From Campylorhamphus procurvoides (lineage: Eukaryota > Chordata > Aves > Passeriformes > Dendrocolaptidae): DNA of 64,000 bases. Below, piece by piece: positions 1 through 12,010 of the stretch. Under the pieces are notes generated by a model. It was not told where the DNA came from. It was given only the letters and a program-made list of their open reading frames with translations, and searched no databases. The first letter of the stretch is position 1. The number at the start of each line of letters is the position of its first letter. The stretch is taken from positions 2,017,938 to 2,081,937 of the forward strand of contig WBMV01006647.1 of NCBI GenBank assembly GCA_013396655.1, in the 5' to 3' direction. A program made the translations under genes and the position numbers.

Positions 1-3000
1 TGGAGAGTAGGAAAGAACAGGACTCTTTTCATAATTTTGTGTGTATTTTCTGGACTCCCAGCAGAGCTCTTCAGAAGGCAGCAGATGTCCTGAATGGGAG
101 CCCTCTTTAGGAATCAAAGGAATTTGGTTTATAATTTTGTTGTGCACAGATCAGACAGACTGTTCACCAAAACTGATAATGAGTTGCAATTTTTGCTTGT
201 TCTTTTCTCCAGTGAGACTGGATGAATTCAAACCCAGCCTGCTCACAAAACTATCTGCTTTCCAACTCTTCAGTAGACGCATTGTCCCTTTCCTCGCAGA
301 TTTCCATCCTCCCTCCTGCTGCATTTTAGTAGAATTTGTGAAGTCTATGCTTCGGTTGTGTGTCAGGTTGCCCTTTGGAGGAACTGGGGAGGGAAGTTTG
401 TTGTTTGTGAGCCTTGTTTGCTCTCCAAGAGTCCCTGAGACACATTTTCAGTGAGCTCAGGGGAGGGTCACTGCTCTCTCACACAGAGAACTGCAGGTGT
501 AGTCAATAAATCTCACGCCTTAGGTTGTTCCATTGCCACATCATTGAGTGGACTCTTTTCTGCATCTACCTCAGTGCAACACACATTTAGATAAGCACTA
601 TATATTGCTCTTGTTGGATTTTCCCCAGTAGCCTGAGTTTCTCACTGGTTTCAGAATATTTTTACTACAAATCATGACTACTGGGCCATATTTCTTCACA
701 CAGCTTCTGGGATTATGTTGTTTCTTGCTGTCCAGTGTGGCTGGAATGCTGTGATTTGAGAAAAAACAGTTGCAAACAATGCCTCCAAATGTCAGGCTAA
801 CTATTCCTACATTTTACTTACTATCTATAGCGCTTATTACAAAGCTTTTGTCAAGCATTATGTAATTTTTTCCTTCTCATGTTACTTTATGGAATTTATA
901 TACTTAACATGAGGTCTATCAGTGTCTGGCTCTTCAATAGATATTCCAGCCATGAGCACAGAAATCAGCTTGCTGAGATATTTTCTAAATGTTCTCTTTC
1001 TGGTTTTCTCCTGGAGCACCACTCACAAGAAATTAGAAAGAACTGAAAGCAATCTATCAGGAAAATGGAACAAATGCAGTTGAAGGAGAAAAAAAATCCA
1101 TGTTTGGAGGCATTTGTATCAGTCTGTTGGGGCTTTAGTTATGTACCCAGGTAGAGAACATGCCCTAATAAAGCAGCTAAAGCAGTGAGATTTTGAATTA
1201 GTTCCTTCAGGTAACAATTTTTATTGGCAGGTGCAATGAGTTATGTGGTATTTCTTATGTACTAATGATGAGCAGCACTTTCACCTACGTAAACAAGGTG
1301 ATTTTGCAAGCAGAGTCATGACACACTTTGGGAATTTGGAATACAGCATTAAAGTTTCATCTCTAACAACACTAAACCTACCTTGTAGGACACTTTTCCA
1401 AAAGATGTTCTAGTAGAATGTTCTATATCCTCTCTGCATAGAAGCCAAAAGCAGGTAATTTTTCCTAATCACATAGAAGGAAGAATCTCCTGAATAATCA
1501 AAGGAAATTTGTGCCTACTTAGTATTTCAGTTGTTTCTACCTCGGGGAAAGCACTAAGAGCCCCTCAGAAAAAGCTGTAATGCATACTGTAATGCACAGG
1601 TAAGAGAAAGATTAATACATGTTTTTAAATATAGATAAGAACAACTGCGGGTAAAGAATTCAAACCCTTCATGCATTATGCTTGAAGGCATTCAAGATCC
1701 CAGCCCATGGGTATAACGAGAAACTTCCCCTTTTGCTGTTACATTGTTGTGCTGTATAGGGCTTTTCTCTGAAGCATCTGGTACGGGTTATTGTCAAAAC
1801 CCCACTTTGAGCATCGCTTTGGCTCAACAGAAGAATTTCTATGCTCCTGAATCTGGGGCATTCTAATTATCTTTCAACATTACTGTACTGTGCTACCAAG
1901 CCCACTTTAATCTCTAATAATAACAGAAAAGAATCATAAGCCAAAAGACTGTTTACAAGTTGACACAAATGACCTAATCTTTGAGAAAAGCCATAGTGGA
2001 AGAAGTGTGAAAAATGTACTTCACAGAAGCATCCTTGGCAGAAGACATGAATTCAGCAAGGAGGTTTAAAACATTTTAACGAAAGCCTGGATTGGATGAC
2101 AGAGCTGCAAGAAGTTTATTTTGTACCAAAAGGGTGAACTGAAAAGATCTCAGAAAAATATAGTACCTATCTGCTCCGTTACCAAACAGGGTTTAAAATA
2201 GCAAAGAGAATAAACAGACAAATGGCAAGAAAACACCCAACATGATGAGCTAACCTCTGCGAGATTCTTCACGGTTTTACTCCCTTGACCCGTGATTTGA
2301 ATGTATATCAATATTTTTCTAGCAGTTCTCTGGGTCCATTAGCCAAATGCCATTCTTCATAACAAAACCATTACAAATATATGGCCTCAAAGTGCTTTTG
2401 GCCCGAGTCCAGTGGATTCTGTATTTCACCAAGCCATTTCCATATAGGAAAAAGAGAAAGAAAGAAAAGGAATCTCTTTTTGAGCGTGTCCTATCTCCAA
2501 ATCCACTAATGTGTAGTTTCTATATTGCCCCAAAGTTATAAGTTAAACCTGGGAGAGCCTGTTTAATGAAGTCTGAGTGGTACCTGGCTGCAGCACAACA
2601 TGGAACCATGATGTTGGCCTCGATATTCCTGCCTTGACAGCATTTAGTTTTATCTGTGGAAAGAGAAGGGAGATTTGAAATTCCATACTCAGAGAGGAAA
2701 TGCCCTGCAAACTAGAAGAAGAAAAATGGAAATAATCATTTTATGAAGTTTTATCAATAGTGGGTTTTTACTATTTTATTTAAGAGAAGTAAGAAAAATT
2801 ACTGTTGTGTCACCCTGAAGTAAATTGTGCTTACAGCACTGCTTAAAGCAAAGCCAACACAGCTCACCAGGATTTTGTTCCCGAAAATCAACCTTTCCTA
2901 GCAAAATAAAGGGCAGCATCTGGTATGGCTCAAGCATAACTTAAGTGCTGGAAAGAAATAACTGAATGTGGGTAAAGCAAAAGGCCAAGGCTACATTTTC

Positions 3001-3589
3001 CTGACTCTCATTTCCCAGATTTATTGTTGTGCCGTGGTGCAGATTCCTTAATTTTTACTTTGTCTCAACTTTCACATCTCTAAACCAGGCATAGTTTGCT
3101 TTAGCTGCCTTGTGTATATGTTCAGTCTAATTCATTTTCACTGAACACTCAGAGCACACTGAGATGGGTACTGTCAGCAGGTATTCATCTGCAGAGTTGA
3201 TATTGTTTTGTCCCTCACAATGGAATTTTGTTCTCATTTCCATGGGAATTGCATCCAGTCGACCTGCTGAACAAGTCTCCTCAGCAGCTGATGTGCCAGG
3301 CAGTGTGGGCTGCACACAGAGAGCAGCAGCTGATCATGTTTCTAACCTCTGGTGGCCAAAGACAGCGAGACTATTGGGTGTGAAAACCCTCTGCTGCTTT
3401 GAAAAGGCATCTGACAACCAGATCCCAGCTATGGAAAATATTGATTTTCACATTTTAGCCAACATATGTTACCATTCTAGCATAAACAGAATGTCAAACA
3501 AATTGCAAATATATTAAAGTAAAATATTTTTATGGGGGTTTTGTTTGATTGTTTTTGTTTTTCTTAGAACACAAGGTACAACGTGAAAT
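1..3589. other. gene-free AT-rich sequence
   Basis: I see no gene, RNA gene or recognisable transposon here. The longest open frame (41-454, plus strand, 137 codons) has biased, low-complexity content and no domain I recognise, so I treat it as chance. Two overlapping frames on opposite strands at 3127-3517 are also unconvincing. A small repeated motif, CTGTAATGCA, occurs twice near 1575-1597. A short purine-rich stretch lies at about 2450-2475. Confidence 0.6.
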
Positions 3590-3740
3590 CAAGTAAATCC
3601 AGTAATGTAAATGGGATCATAAACAATTGTCTAATCAGCTGTTGGGATTTTCCCCACCCTGGGGGTGTCAAATGCGGTGTGGATTAAGGCAGAAAAGTGC
3701 TATCTAGACACCAGGTAATACAATGATAAACAGATGCAAA
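3590..3740. promoter_or_regulatory. candidate conserved noncoding block
   Basis: This block has mixed composition with no simple repeats. It contains a TAATCAGCTG element (homeodomain core overlapping an E-box), a GGATTA bicoid-type site and an isolated CpG (ATGCGGTG) in a CpG-poor background. This is the texture of conserved noncoding elements in vertebrate gene deserts. It rests on motif reading only; conservation has not been tested. Confidence 0.2.
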
Positions 3741-6048
3741 AAATAAAGATAGTTAAATATAAAAATATAAAAATCATGCATCCCTACTCTTAGTGCTCCA
3801 AAAATAAGACTTTTAAAATTTATAACTTCATGCAAATGTGTCGCCTTTCAAATAGCTGGAAAACTCCCTAAATCCTTTTTTCTTTCCCTAACCCCTATGT
3901 TTGTTCTCCTCTTGGGAAAGCTGAAGAAAGACTTACCCACATACAAAAAACCCCCATAAATTCCATGATTCAGATCAGCAACACAAGGAAGGCATCAGGC
4001 AGGGCTTAGCTACCTCCATCCAAGGCAAAGACACTTTAGCCAGAGGTCTCAGAGTAATGAGGGATCCCACAAGAGCAATCACTGGAAGGGAACAAATACT
4101 TGATCTGTGGCAAAAGAGATTTGTCCCACTTTGCACAAATGTGGGACAAGAAATCCAATGAATTAAAACTAAGACCTAAACACTGCAGAAACACCCAGCT
4201 CTGAGGAAATTGTGGAGTAATTTGTGGTTGCAAAAATGTTTAGAGGGCAGGAGAGATTCAGGGCCAAGTCAACATCGTTTTAATGGATCTATCAAATGAT
4301 GCCTCATTGTGGCTTTACATAGGTGTCAGTCAGATCACTGATGCACTGGATCACATCAGGCCTGAGGTTAATGAGATCTGAGCTTAATGTGGTCTCTTGA
4401 AGTCCCTTCTCAGGCCCAAGCATTGTGGCACTGGGCTTTATGCAGTGTAGACACATCCTTTTCAAAGCTGCCTCCCAGCAAACCTAATACAGCAGCAAAT
4501 ATTAAAAGAAGGTGTGCTGGCATAAGGCACCAAATCCCCACCATGTGCTGAGAGAAAGTGTCAGGGTTTCAGGTAAAACCCTGTTCTGAGTGTCTGAGCC
4601 ATCAGGTTGGGCTTTTCCCAGCAAAGCACTAATATATCGGGTAGCTGGGAAAATGATAGGTATTCATTGCAGTTCATGATTTTTCAATTTTTAATTTGGT
4701 TTTAAAGATTTCTCATCAGTAGCATATTTCCTAATTCTTCCACTGTCTGAACCTGTCAGACAGCCCTGAACCCCAGCCAGACCACATATCCTTCCTCAAA
4801 TTAATGGAAAAGGTGAAACGAGAAAGTGCTATCTCAAATAAACTAAATAAGAAAGTGCTCTTGCAAGCAAACCAAACACACAAACAGAACCCAAGCAAGC
4901 TGAGGGCATTCTTAACATTTCTGAGAACCATTTATTTTAGAAAAGAGTACAACTTTCAAAAAGCATTTCAAACCTCGTGAAAAAAATAAATATAATGTTC
5001 TGGGGCCCTTGTCCCCTGCTCCACTGTGGCCTTGGGTACACTGGGAAATTGTATTCCTTACTGCAAGTCCCGCTGTGGTGACTCAGCCCTGCTGTAGCAA
5101 AGGAGGGAGCCTTTAGGCCAGCTGAAGAGAAGGCTCAGTTCAAGAGACGTTTATGTTTTCCTTTAGAAACTTGTGAGAATGTGATACTTGGATTGAGATA
5201 CTCATCTCGAGAAACAGCTCTTGCTTTTCAAATCTGCAGAAGTTATTTGGATGGTGTGTACTCTCTGGTCCTTCATGTTTAATGGCCTTAGTACTTCCAT
5301 TGTGTGGTTGCCATTGCATATTGCTCTCTGACCTTTGGATCACCACTAGAAGTTGTCATGAACAATTTACATGCCAGTCTTGATTCCCAGAGAAAACTCA
5401 AGCACAAACTTCTTTTCAACCATTCTTGGTGTGCTTTGTATCTAATGTGCTTTGTACAAAAATAAAAAGAAATATACTTGTGAAGTACTTACCACCAATT
5501 ACAAACATCTGTAGCAAAATTAAGTTGGTGGAAGGTTCTTTTATATCCGAGAAAACTTTAAAGGATTGCCAAGAGTTGAAATCTGTCAGATATTTTAAGT
5601 AGGTTTATAACAGAACACCGTATCTTTGGCTTTAGCATCTCATAAGTATAAAGCTAAACTGACAGAATTAAAGCTATTCATACTGGAAAATCCCACAGTG
5701 TAGTTATCAGACTCCAGGAATAATATGCATAATGAAAGAAGTCTTATGATCAGAAGGGAATTAAAGAAAAAAGGTCGAGGAAAAACTCATTAAAGGACTG
5801 ATCCTCAGTGTTGGTGTGTTCTTAGCAAATGTGGATACTGTGAACCTTCCCAGACCAGAGCCCAAAAGCATTAGGTGCTACAAATGCCTTTTGTAGCCAG
5901 ACAGGTTATTCTATATTTAACTACTGTGCATTTGCTTTATGTGTGATTTTGATAGTAGGTAATATTATGAATGATTTTAAATAATTAACCTTATTTTTTA
6001 AAGCCTTTAAAACTGCTTTTGTACCATTTGCAAAAGGTTTTGTCCTTT
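3741..6048. other. gene-free AT-rich sequence
   Basis: Only short, opposing, unrecognised open frames are present (at most 68 codons). A 10-bp direct repeat, GTGCTTTGTA, occurs at 5431-5440 and 5447-5456. Otherwise I see nothing that I can name. Confidence 0.55.
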
Positions 6049-6062
6049 TGTGTGTGTGTGTG
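6049..6062. repeat. short (TG)n dinucleotide run
   Basis: About seven TG units sit in a T-rich context, followed by TTTGTG. It is a very short microsatellite with no associated feature. Confidence 0.8.
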
Positions 6063-7717
6063 TTTGTGTTTCTCCTCCCATTCACCTACCAAACTACTTC
6101 TAATCCATTGATTCTAAAGAACAATATAGTATTATTTTCTTCTGTTTATGTGACCAAGCATGGCTCTCTTAAGCATCTTGAGATCTTGTAGAGACTCCAC
6201 ATCTCATTCAGTAGCAGGAGAAGTGAGATGGACAGTGATGCATGAACATTAGATATTGTGCTCTGCTTGCAGGATCTCTTTCAAATTAGGAGACCAGGAG
6301 ATGGTCCCCATGGGCCCATGCTTTGAGACAGCACTGCATATGAGCATGAGAATAAAGTAGTTAGAAGAGCCAAAATGCCACTGTGCTCTGCATATTTTAT
6401 GTGCTTTAATTGTATTATATTGATTTGAGTCCATTATAGCCTGGTTTGTTACTCCAATAAATTACATTGTTCTTTGAAACCATGATAGCTTCAGATTGAA
6501 ATATGATATTAAAACTTATATCTGACTGGCAGGCTTCAAATGTGATATTTACCACAGGCTGTGGAAGAAGTATTCCTGGGAAAGTTTCCACTCTTTAAAC
6601 AAAACCCCTACATAAGAATGTGGAAGTTTAAAAATGGTCCTCAAGCATTGGTTAAGAAGAAAGGAGAACAACAGAGGAAACAGCTGCTTTTCAGAGGGAA
6701 GGTTACAAACAGGACATGCAATCAAAAGGAAAGAAATAACTTTTAATTAAGATCTGAGAATTTTAAAGCTTTATTATATCAATTGTTCTAATAATGCTAA
6801 TGCCTCTCTGTATATATCTTGAGTTGGGGCTTTGGAAAAGTTAATTAGTGAAAGAAAACCAACTTCCCAAAAATGTGTCTGTATTAAGCATCTAATTTGT
6901 TATTGATTGCATGTGTTATGTGGCAATTTATATGAAATCTGAAGCTACAAGAATTCAGCATATAAAGATGAATGATTTTTATGACTGGACTTGATTTTTT
7001 TAAAAAAAAACCAACCAAAAGAGAACAATTTCCAAAGTAAATAGCAAAACAAGACTGAGAAAGTATTATTTTATTGAAAAACCTGCTAGGCACCATACAT
7101 TTGACATACCCTATGTGTTTTTCTGGTAGTACAAAGTTTATTTAGGTGAAGCAAAGGGGAAAGGGGCTGTTGCTGGAACACAAAACAGTGTAAACAGGAG
7201 CTCAGAGTAGATTAAAAAAAGAAATTTCGTGACAACGTATACACTGAGAAGATGAAGGTGAGTCATCAATGTGAGACGAACCCCTTCTCTTTGAAACCCT
7301 CTGGGACTTGTCTCTGATGAGCAGCAGCACAGTCGCTGCAGGTAGGTGCAGTCTGACAGGCAAAGTGCTGCACTGCACTCATTCACTCTGTCAGAAATTC
7401 CCACTGTAGCACTGAGGTGACATTGTGGAATTTTGCTCCTGGGATGCAGCAAGGCTGGTGGTGAGACCCTGCAGAAGGGGTTGTGCAGCAGAAGGAGAAG
7501 CTCTCACTGACTAAGGAAAGGGTGTCTTTGCAGACCAAACTACTGGGCACTGCCCCCAGACATGCAAGATTTTAAGCTTTATGTCAACTTATTCACAAAA
7601 CATGAATCTCATTTAAAATACTCATGGACCACTTTTGAAAATTCCATAAAAATATGTAACCAACAGAATTTTGGCAATTGTGTTCAAGTCTATTCATATT
7701 TTGGAACTTATACTTTG
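6063..7717. other. gene-free AT-rich sequence
   Basis: This stretch holds several poly-A/T runs (for example near 7000-7012) and small chance ORFs on both strands, the longest 104 codons at 7138-7452 on the minus strand. No repeat family or RNA gene was recognised. Confidence 0.55.
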
Positions 7718-7781
7718 TATATATATATATATATATTTTCTATCTCTCTATCTCTGTCTGTCTATCTATCTATCTATCTGT
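7718..7781. repeat. compound microsatellite (TA)n plus (TCTA/TCTG)n
   Basis: A TA run from about 7718 to 7736 is followed, after a short T-rich spacer, by imperfect TCTC/TCTG/TCTA tetranucleotides to 7781. The low-complexity end of the open frame at 7562-7783 (repeated Ile-Tyr, then Ser-Leu) comes from this repeat, so that frame is not a gene. It is likely polymorphic. Confidence 0.92.
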
Positions 7782-10700
7782 AGTTTAGCTACTTCATTGT
7801 TTACTTATTTTACCTTCTGATGAGTCTGACAAACACATGTACCCCCTGATATCAGGTGTAAGCAACTCTCCATGCATTACTTTCTCCAACTTCATGCTGA
7901 AGCAGGACTGGAGCTGAGGAACTCCACCATCCTGTGCCATCCCCATCCTGCTTTTCAGACAACCCACGGCCTGGTGGGCTGTGCCATTGCTGGAATTGCC
8001 ACTGGGACTGACATTACAGAATTGGCCATTCATCATCTTTGACACCGGGGCTATTTCAGAAAGTACTGCTTTGGCACATTCAGGCATAATTATATCAAAG
8101 TTGGGGCTGAGCATTGCTTCAGAGGGAGGTCATGCAGACAATAATAATGCATCACAGTTTTTTCTCTATGTAATGCTACGTATGTCTTCTATATGTCTCT
8201 TGGTATTCCTCTGAAACCTTCTGGTGCTGGGTGCCAGGGTTGCTTGCCTTCAAAGAGACCCTGCATGCAGATAACAGGCAAATAGCAGAAATGGGGAGCA
8301 ATACGGATGAAAACAAGAAAAAAGAATTGAAAAGCATGTGGGAAAAAGTAGGATTCTTACACCAAATAATGTGTTAAATATATTCAAAAGAATTCACAGG
8401 AAAAATCAATGTTGACTCGCAAAAATCTCAGACTTATAGAGCAATATGCAAACTGCCACTACGCATTCAAAACAACATATTATGTTTCATTTATAAAGGC
8501 ACATGTCATAGTCACAGGGAGACACTACAAAACGATCTGTTTTACACAAAGTAAAACATACACCCAGCAAATTATAAATATAAACCAGAGCGTTTCCAAT
8601 GCAATCAAAGAGCCTGTCTGTGCACCTTTCGTACTAATAGCAAAATTATGCTTCCAGGAGGCATAAGATTGGCTCATAATGGCCTAATCCCACTGATGGT
8701 ACTTACCTTGGCGTAGTCTGATGTCAGCCTTATGAATAATTCCATGGATGTCAGGAAAGATGCAGCTGTTAAAATGCTAAGCCAGGCCTATCATTACATT
8801 AGCCTCCAAACTGTGACTTCAAAATGTAAGTTCTCAGAACTGACGTCTGATGTTAAACCTTGAGGATCAATTGTCTCAATCTCTTCTCCAAGAAAACTTA
8901 AAATTGGGATTTTGTATCTTTTTCCTTCCTCAGTGTTTCCCCCTTTTGCTAAGCCCATCAGTAACCATAGTTCATACAGAAGATCTAAGGAGAATATTAA
9001 CTGAGACAAGACTTACAATAAACAGACAAGAATCAGCTTCTTGGAGTTTTCAAGAGATCTTCATTTATCGAGTACTGTCTTAAGGAGACACAAACTATTC
9101 AGTACCAGACAAATAACAATACTACATCTTTTCATAATGCTACAAAATGAACTTGAAGCTCAAGAATTCATGTCTGTATGGTTGCATTATGTCCTGTTCA
9201 CAAAGAAAACTTGCCTGACAAGCAAACCAGCAGAACTGAGATGTTTTCAGTGCTTGCATGTTCACAGCACCTCACTGTGCATCACAAACAGAACAGGTTC
9301 AACCACAGTTAATTACATCTACTGCTGCCAGCTTCAGAGGATATGAAAATATAAATATGCCTATTAGGAAAGGCATTAGGACTTTGACCTACTGGCAGTT
9401 TACATTGAAAATAAATTATCAAACAGCTCTCCAAACATTCAAAGACTAGTTTTCTTCACGTCAAGTAACAGCAACATAAAAGTGCTGGGTATTATTTATG
9501 TTTTCACCTTCCTTATGATGATGGAAACAGGACATGAAAACAGTTTCAGCGAAAAACTCTAAGAAATATCCTTATTCATTCTATTTTTACTGGAGATTAG
9601 GTATTGAACATTTCATCACTGTCCTTTATTTCTTATAGGCAAAGCACTGCTGTGAGTTAAACTGCCCACAAAACCCCAGGAACTGTAACATGTTTTCACT
9701 GCACTGGGAATGCTCCCATATTTTGTTAAGGATTTTTTTTACCCTTTTTTTTTATGACTGCACATATCCCACCAAAACATAAAGCTGAGTTTAATATTTT
9801 AACCACAACACAAATTTTCCCTGGAAAACACAGAGGGGTAGCTAATAATGAGGGTAATTCTGCATTTTAGGCATTAGCAGCTCTGGAAGAGGAATTGCAA
9901 AGGTAAAACAGGAGAGGGAGAAAAGGATGAGGATGAGGAAGAAAGGAGGCAATGTAGGAAAGCACACAAAAAACAACCCTTCTCCAATAACCATGCTCCT
10001 CCAGGACCATATGGACGAAAAGGATAATAATCTTTGACTTCATATAAGAAAATTGTCCCCAAAAGTTCACATAGACAAATTATGACAAGCTGAGATCCCA
10101 GTGAAACTGAGCATGATTCAATTTCCCAATTAGAGAAAAGTCAGAATCATGACTAAACTCAGAGGAAAACATGAAGATTGAAACTGTGGAGTTACAACCA
10201 TTAAAACAATCTCAGTCATTAGCTGAACACAAATCTCCTCCTCAAAAAGGCCCTTTTTCCCTGCTCCTGGTGTCAGGAAGCAATCTGCCTCGCTTGTTCC
10301 CCAGCTCCACAGCTTCCAACTACAATAGCTGAAGCTGTGCCTGCTCCCATCTGTTCCCCACACTGCTAGGACCCTATGTTGCTTTGACAAAAGGAAAGGG
10401 GTTTATTGTTTCTTCTTATTTGTCGGGTTTGTTTTGATTTTTTTTCATTTTTACCATTTCAGTGCAAAATTTGAGGATAATCATCCTCACATGAAGAAGA
10501 GGTGAAACTCAAATCTGTTCTCATCTTTTGAGGCTCGAGATAGACTCCTGGGTGTCAGCTGTGGGATCACAGCTGATGGGTGGCCACCCTAAAGCATTTC
10601 ACACAATAAATGTTCAGCAGAGCAGTGATGATGCTTGGCAGGGATCAGATTTACAGCTGAAATGACACATTCCAGAGCTTGCTAGAACCATATAAAATTA

Positions 10701-10804
10701 AAACTAAAAAAATTGATGCAGGTATTATGCAAAAACCCTCCTAAAATATTAAACCCCTCCTAAAAAAGTAGAAAATGCACTATGTAAATTTTCCTTTAAA
10801 GCAA
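7782..10804. other. gene-free sequence with a short purine tract
   Basis: No gene was recognised. Overlapping chance ORFs occur on both strands at 7794-8214, 8409-8666 and 8794-9449. A GA-rich tract with a repeated GGATGA unit lies at 9911-9949; its translated shadows at 9867-10070 are runs of Pro, Ser and Leu. The rest is ordinary AT-rich sequence. Confidence 0.55.
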
Positions 10805-10822
10805 GGGGGGGGGGGGGGGGGG
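10805..10822 (+). repeat. 18-nt poly-G homopolymer
   Basis: Eighteen consecutive G bases are flanked by GCAA and TAATAA in an otherwise AT-rich, gene-free region. The run could fold as a G-quadruplex. Homopolymers of this length are also prone to sequencing and assembly length errors, so the exact count may be unreliable. Confidence 0.97.
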
Positions 10823-11789
10823 TAATAATTTTTGTCTGTCTGCTTACAAGGATAACCCAAAGCAAGCCCCAGTTTTCTACTTTTGAAAGTAAGCTGATAT
10901 CTTGAATGGAAACTCTGAGGAAAACGTTAATACTTAAGAAGAAAACGAGTCCCTTTTAGGCAAATTTCTTTCTTCCCAGTAGCTATTAAGAAAGGCAAAG
11001 GAAAGCTTCTGGAATGTAAAGGATACAAACCCAATCACGTACACTACAGGTTTCCTTGGAACGAAAATGAAAGCTTTATGTTTGATAAGTATGGGAAGCT
11101 TCAGTCTCTACATGGTGTGATTTGTATTCTCTCATGTCAAGCAAACAAAAATAAGGAATTCTGGCATAAAACCCTCCAATAATTCACTGTAACACTTGTA
11201 ACTTATTCAAAAGATACCTGGGAAGGAACCAGTGACTTTGCTGAAACTGGAAAAAGTGAGTACATATACTGAATAGTAACACAAAAACTTCATTTGGATG
11301 AAATGTTACTGCTTTGGTCAAGCATTACTGTAGACAAGATGGAATTCTTAAGATAAATTTACCACACATTTGCCCAGTTACCAACAAACACCAGCAAAAT
11401 TGCATCTATAGCCTGAAATTACCGTTTTACCCATGATATCACACTCACAAAATGAGAATATAATTTAATATTTCTTGCCCCTACACTAATTGAACTGACA
11501 CAGGTCTATTAAAATGAGTAAAATCTAATAGCAGCATTTCAACGGACAGGAAAGATATCTGCTTGTTTTTCTTGGAAGACAAGAAGGGGGAGAAAAAAGA
11601 TATTTTTGGGTTGGCTAAGCATCTATTCCCATCCCATAATAAGGTTGTTATCAACCAGAAAAGCCTATTAAGTGAGAAAATGAATACTGAAAGCTTTCTA
11701 ATTAAACACTTTCCACTTACATGATACTGAAAGAATAGAGGGGGAGATGGTGGTACTGATACTGTTTTAGTCACTGTATCACTCATCTC
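10823..11789. other. gene-free AT-rich sequence
   Basis: Nothing was recognised apart from a 101-codon chance frame on the minus strand at 11481-11786 with no identifiable domain. Confidence 0.55.
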
Positions 11790-12010
11790 CTGATGTTGTA
11801 ATCAGCTTTTGGGATGCTGAACATGAATAGCCCCGTTCTCAAGCTGTGCTGCGATTTGTAATTGGAATCCTCTTTGGATAATAGGTGTCTCAGGAGTTGT
11901 TTTCTCTCCCTGTCATATTTTTATTAATGTGTTGTGACTTATAATTGAGTTTTCTATTAACTGGCGTGCAATTTTGTGTTTAAAACTTTAAGTCTGGTCC
12001 TGCCGAGCTG
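11790..12010. promoter_or_regulatory. candidate conserved noncoding block
   Basis: Several homeodomain cores cluster here (GTAATCAG, GTAATTGG, TATTAATG, TATAATTGAG, TATTAACT), together with retained CpGs (CCCCGTTC, GTGCGATT, TGGCGTGC). Simple repeats are absent. The mixture is typical of developmental enhancers or conserved noncoding elements, but I can only infer this from motif density. No transcription start or CpG island is visible. Confidence 0.25.

Noticed and set aside
41..454. 137-codon open frame near the window start
   Set aside because: Low-complexity Leu/Ser/Cys-rich peptide with no family resemblance.
7138..8214. Opposing ORFs suggesting a small gene pair
   Set aside because: No domains; one includes a microsatellite and others are mutual shadows.
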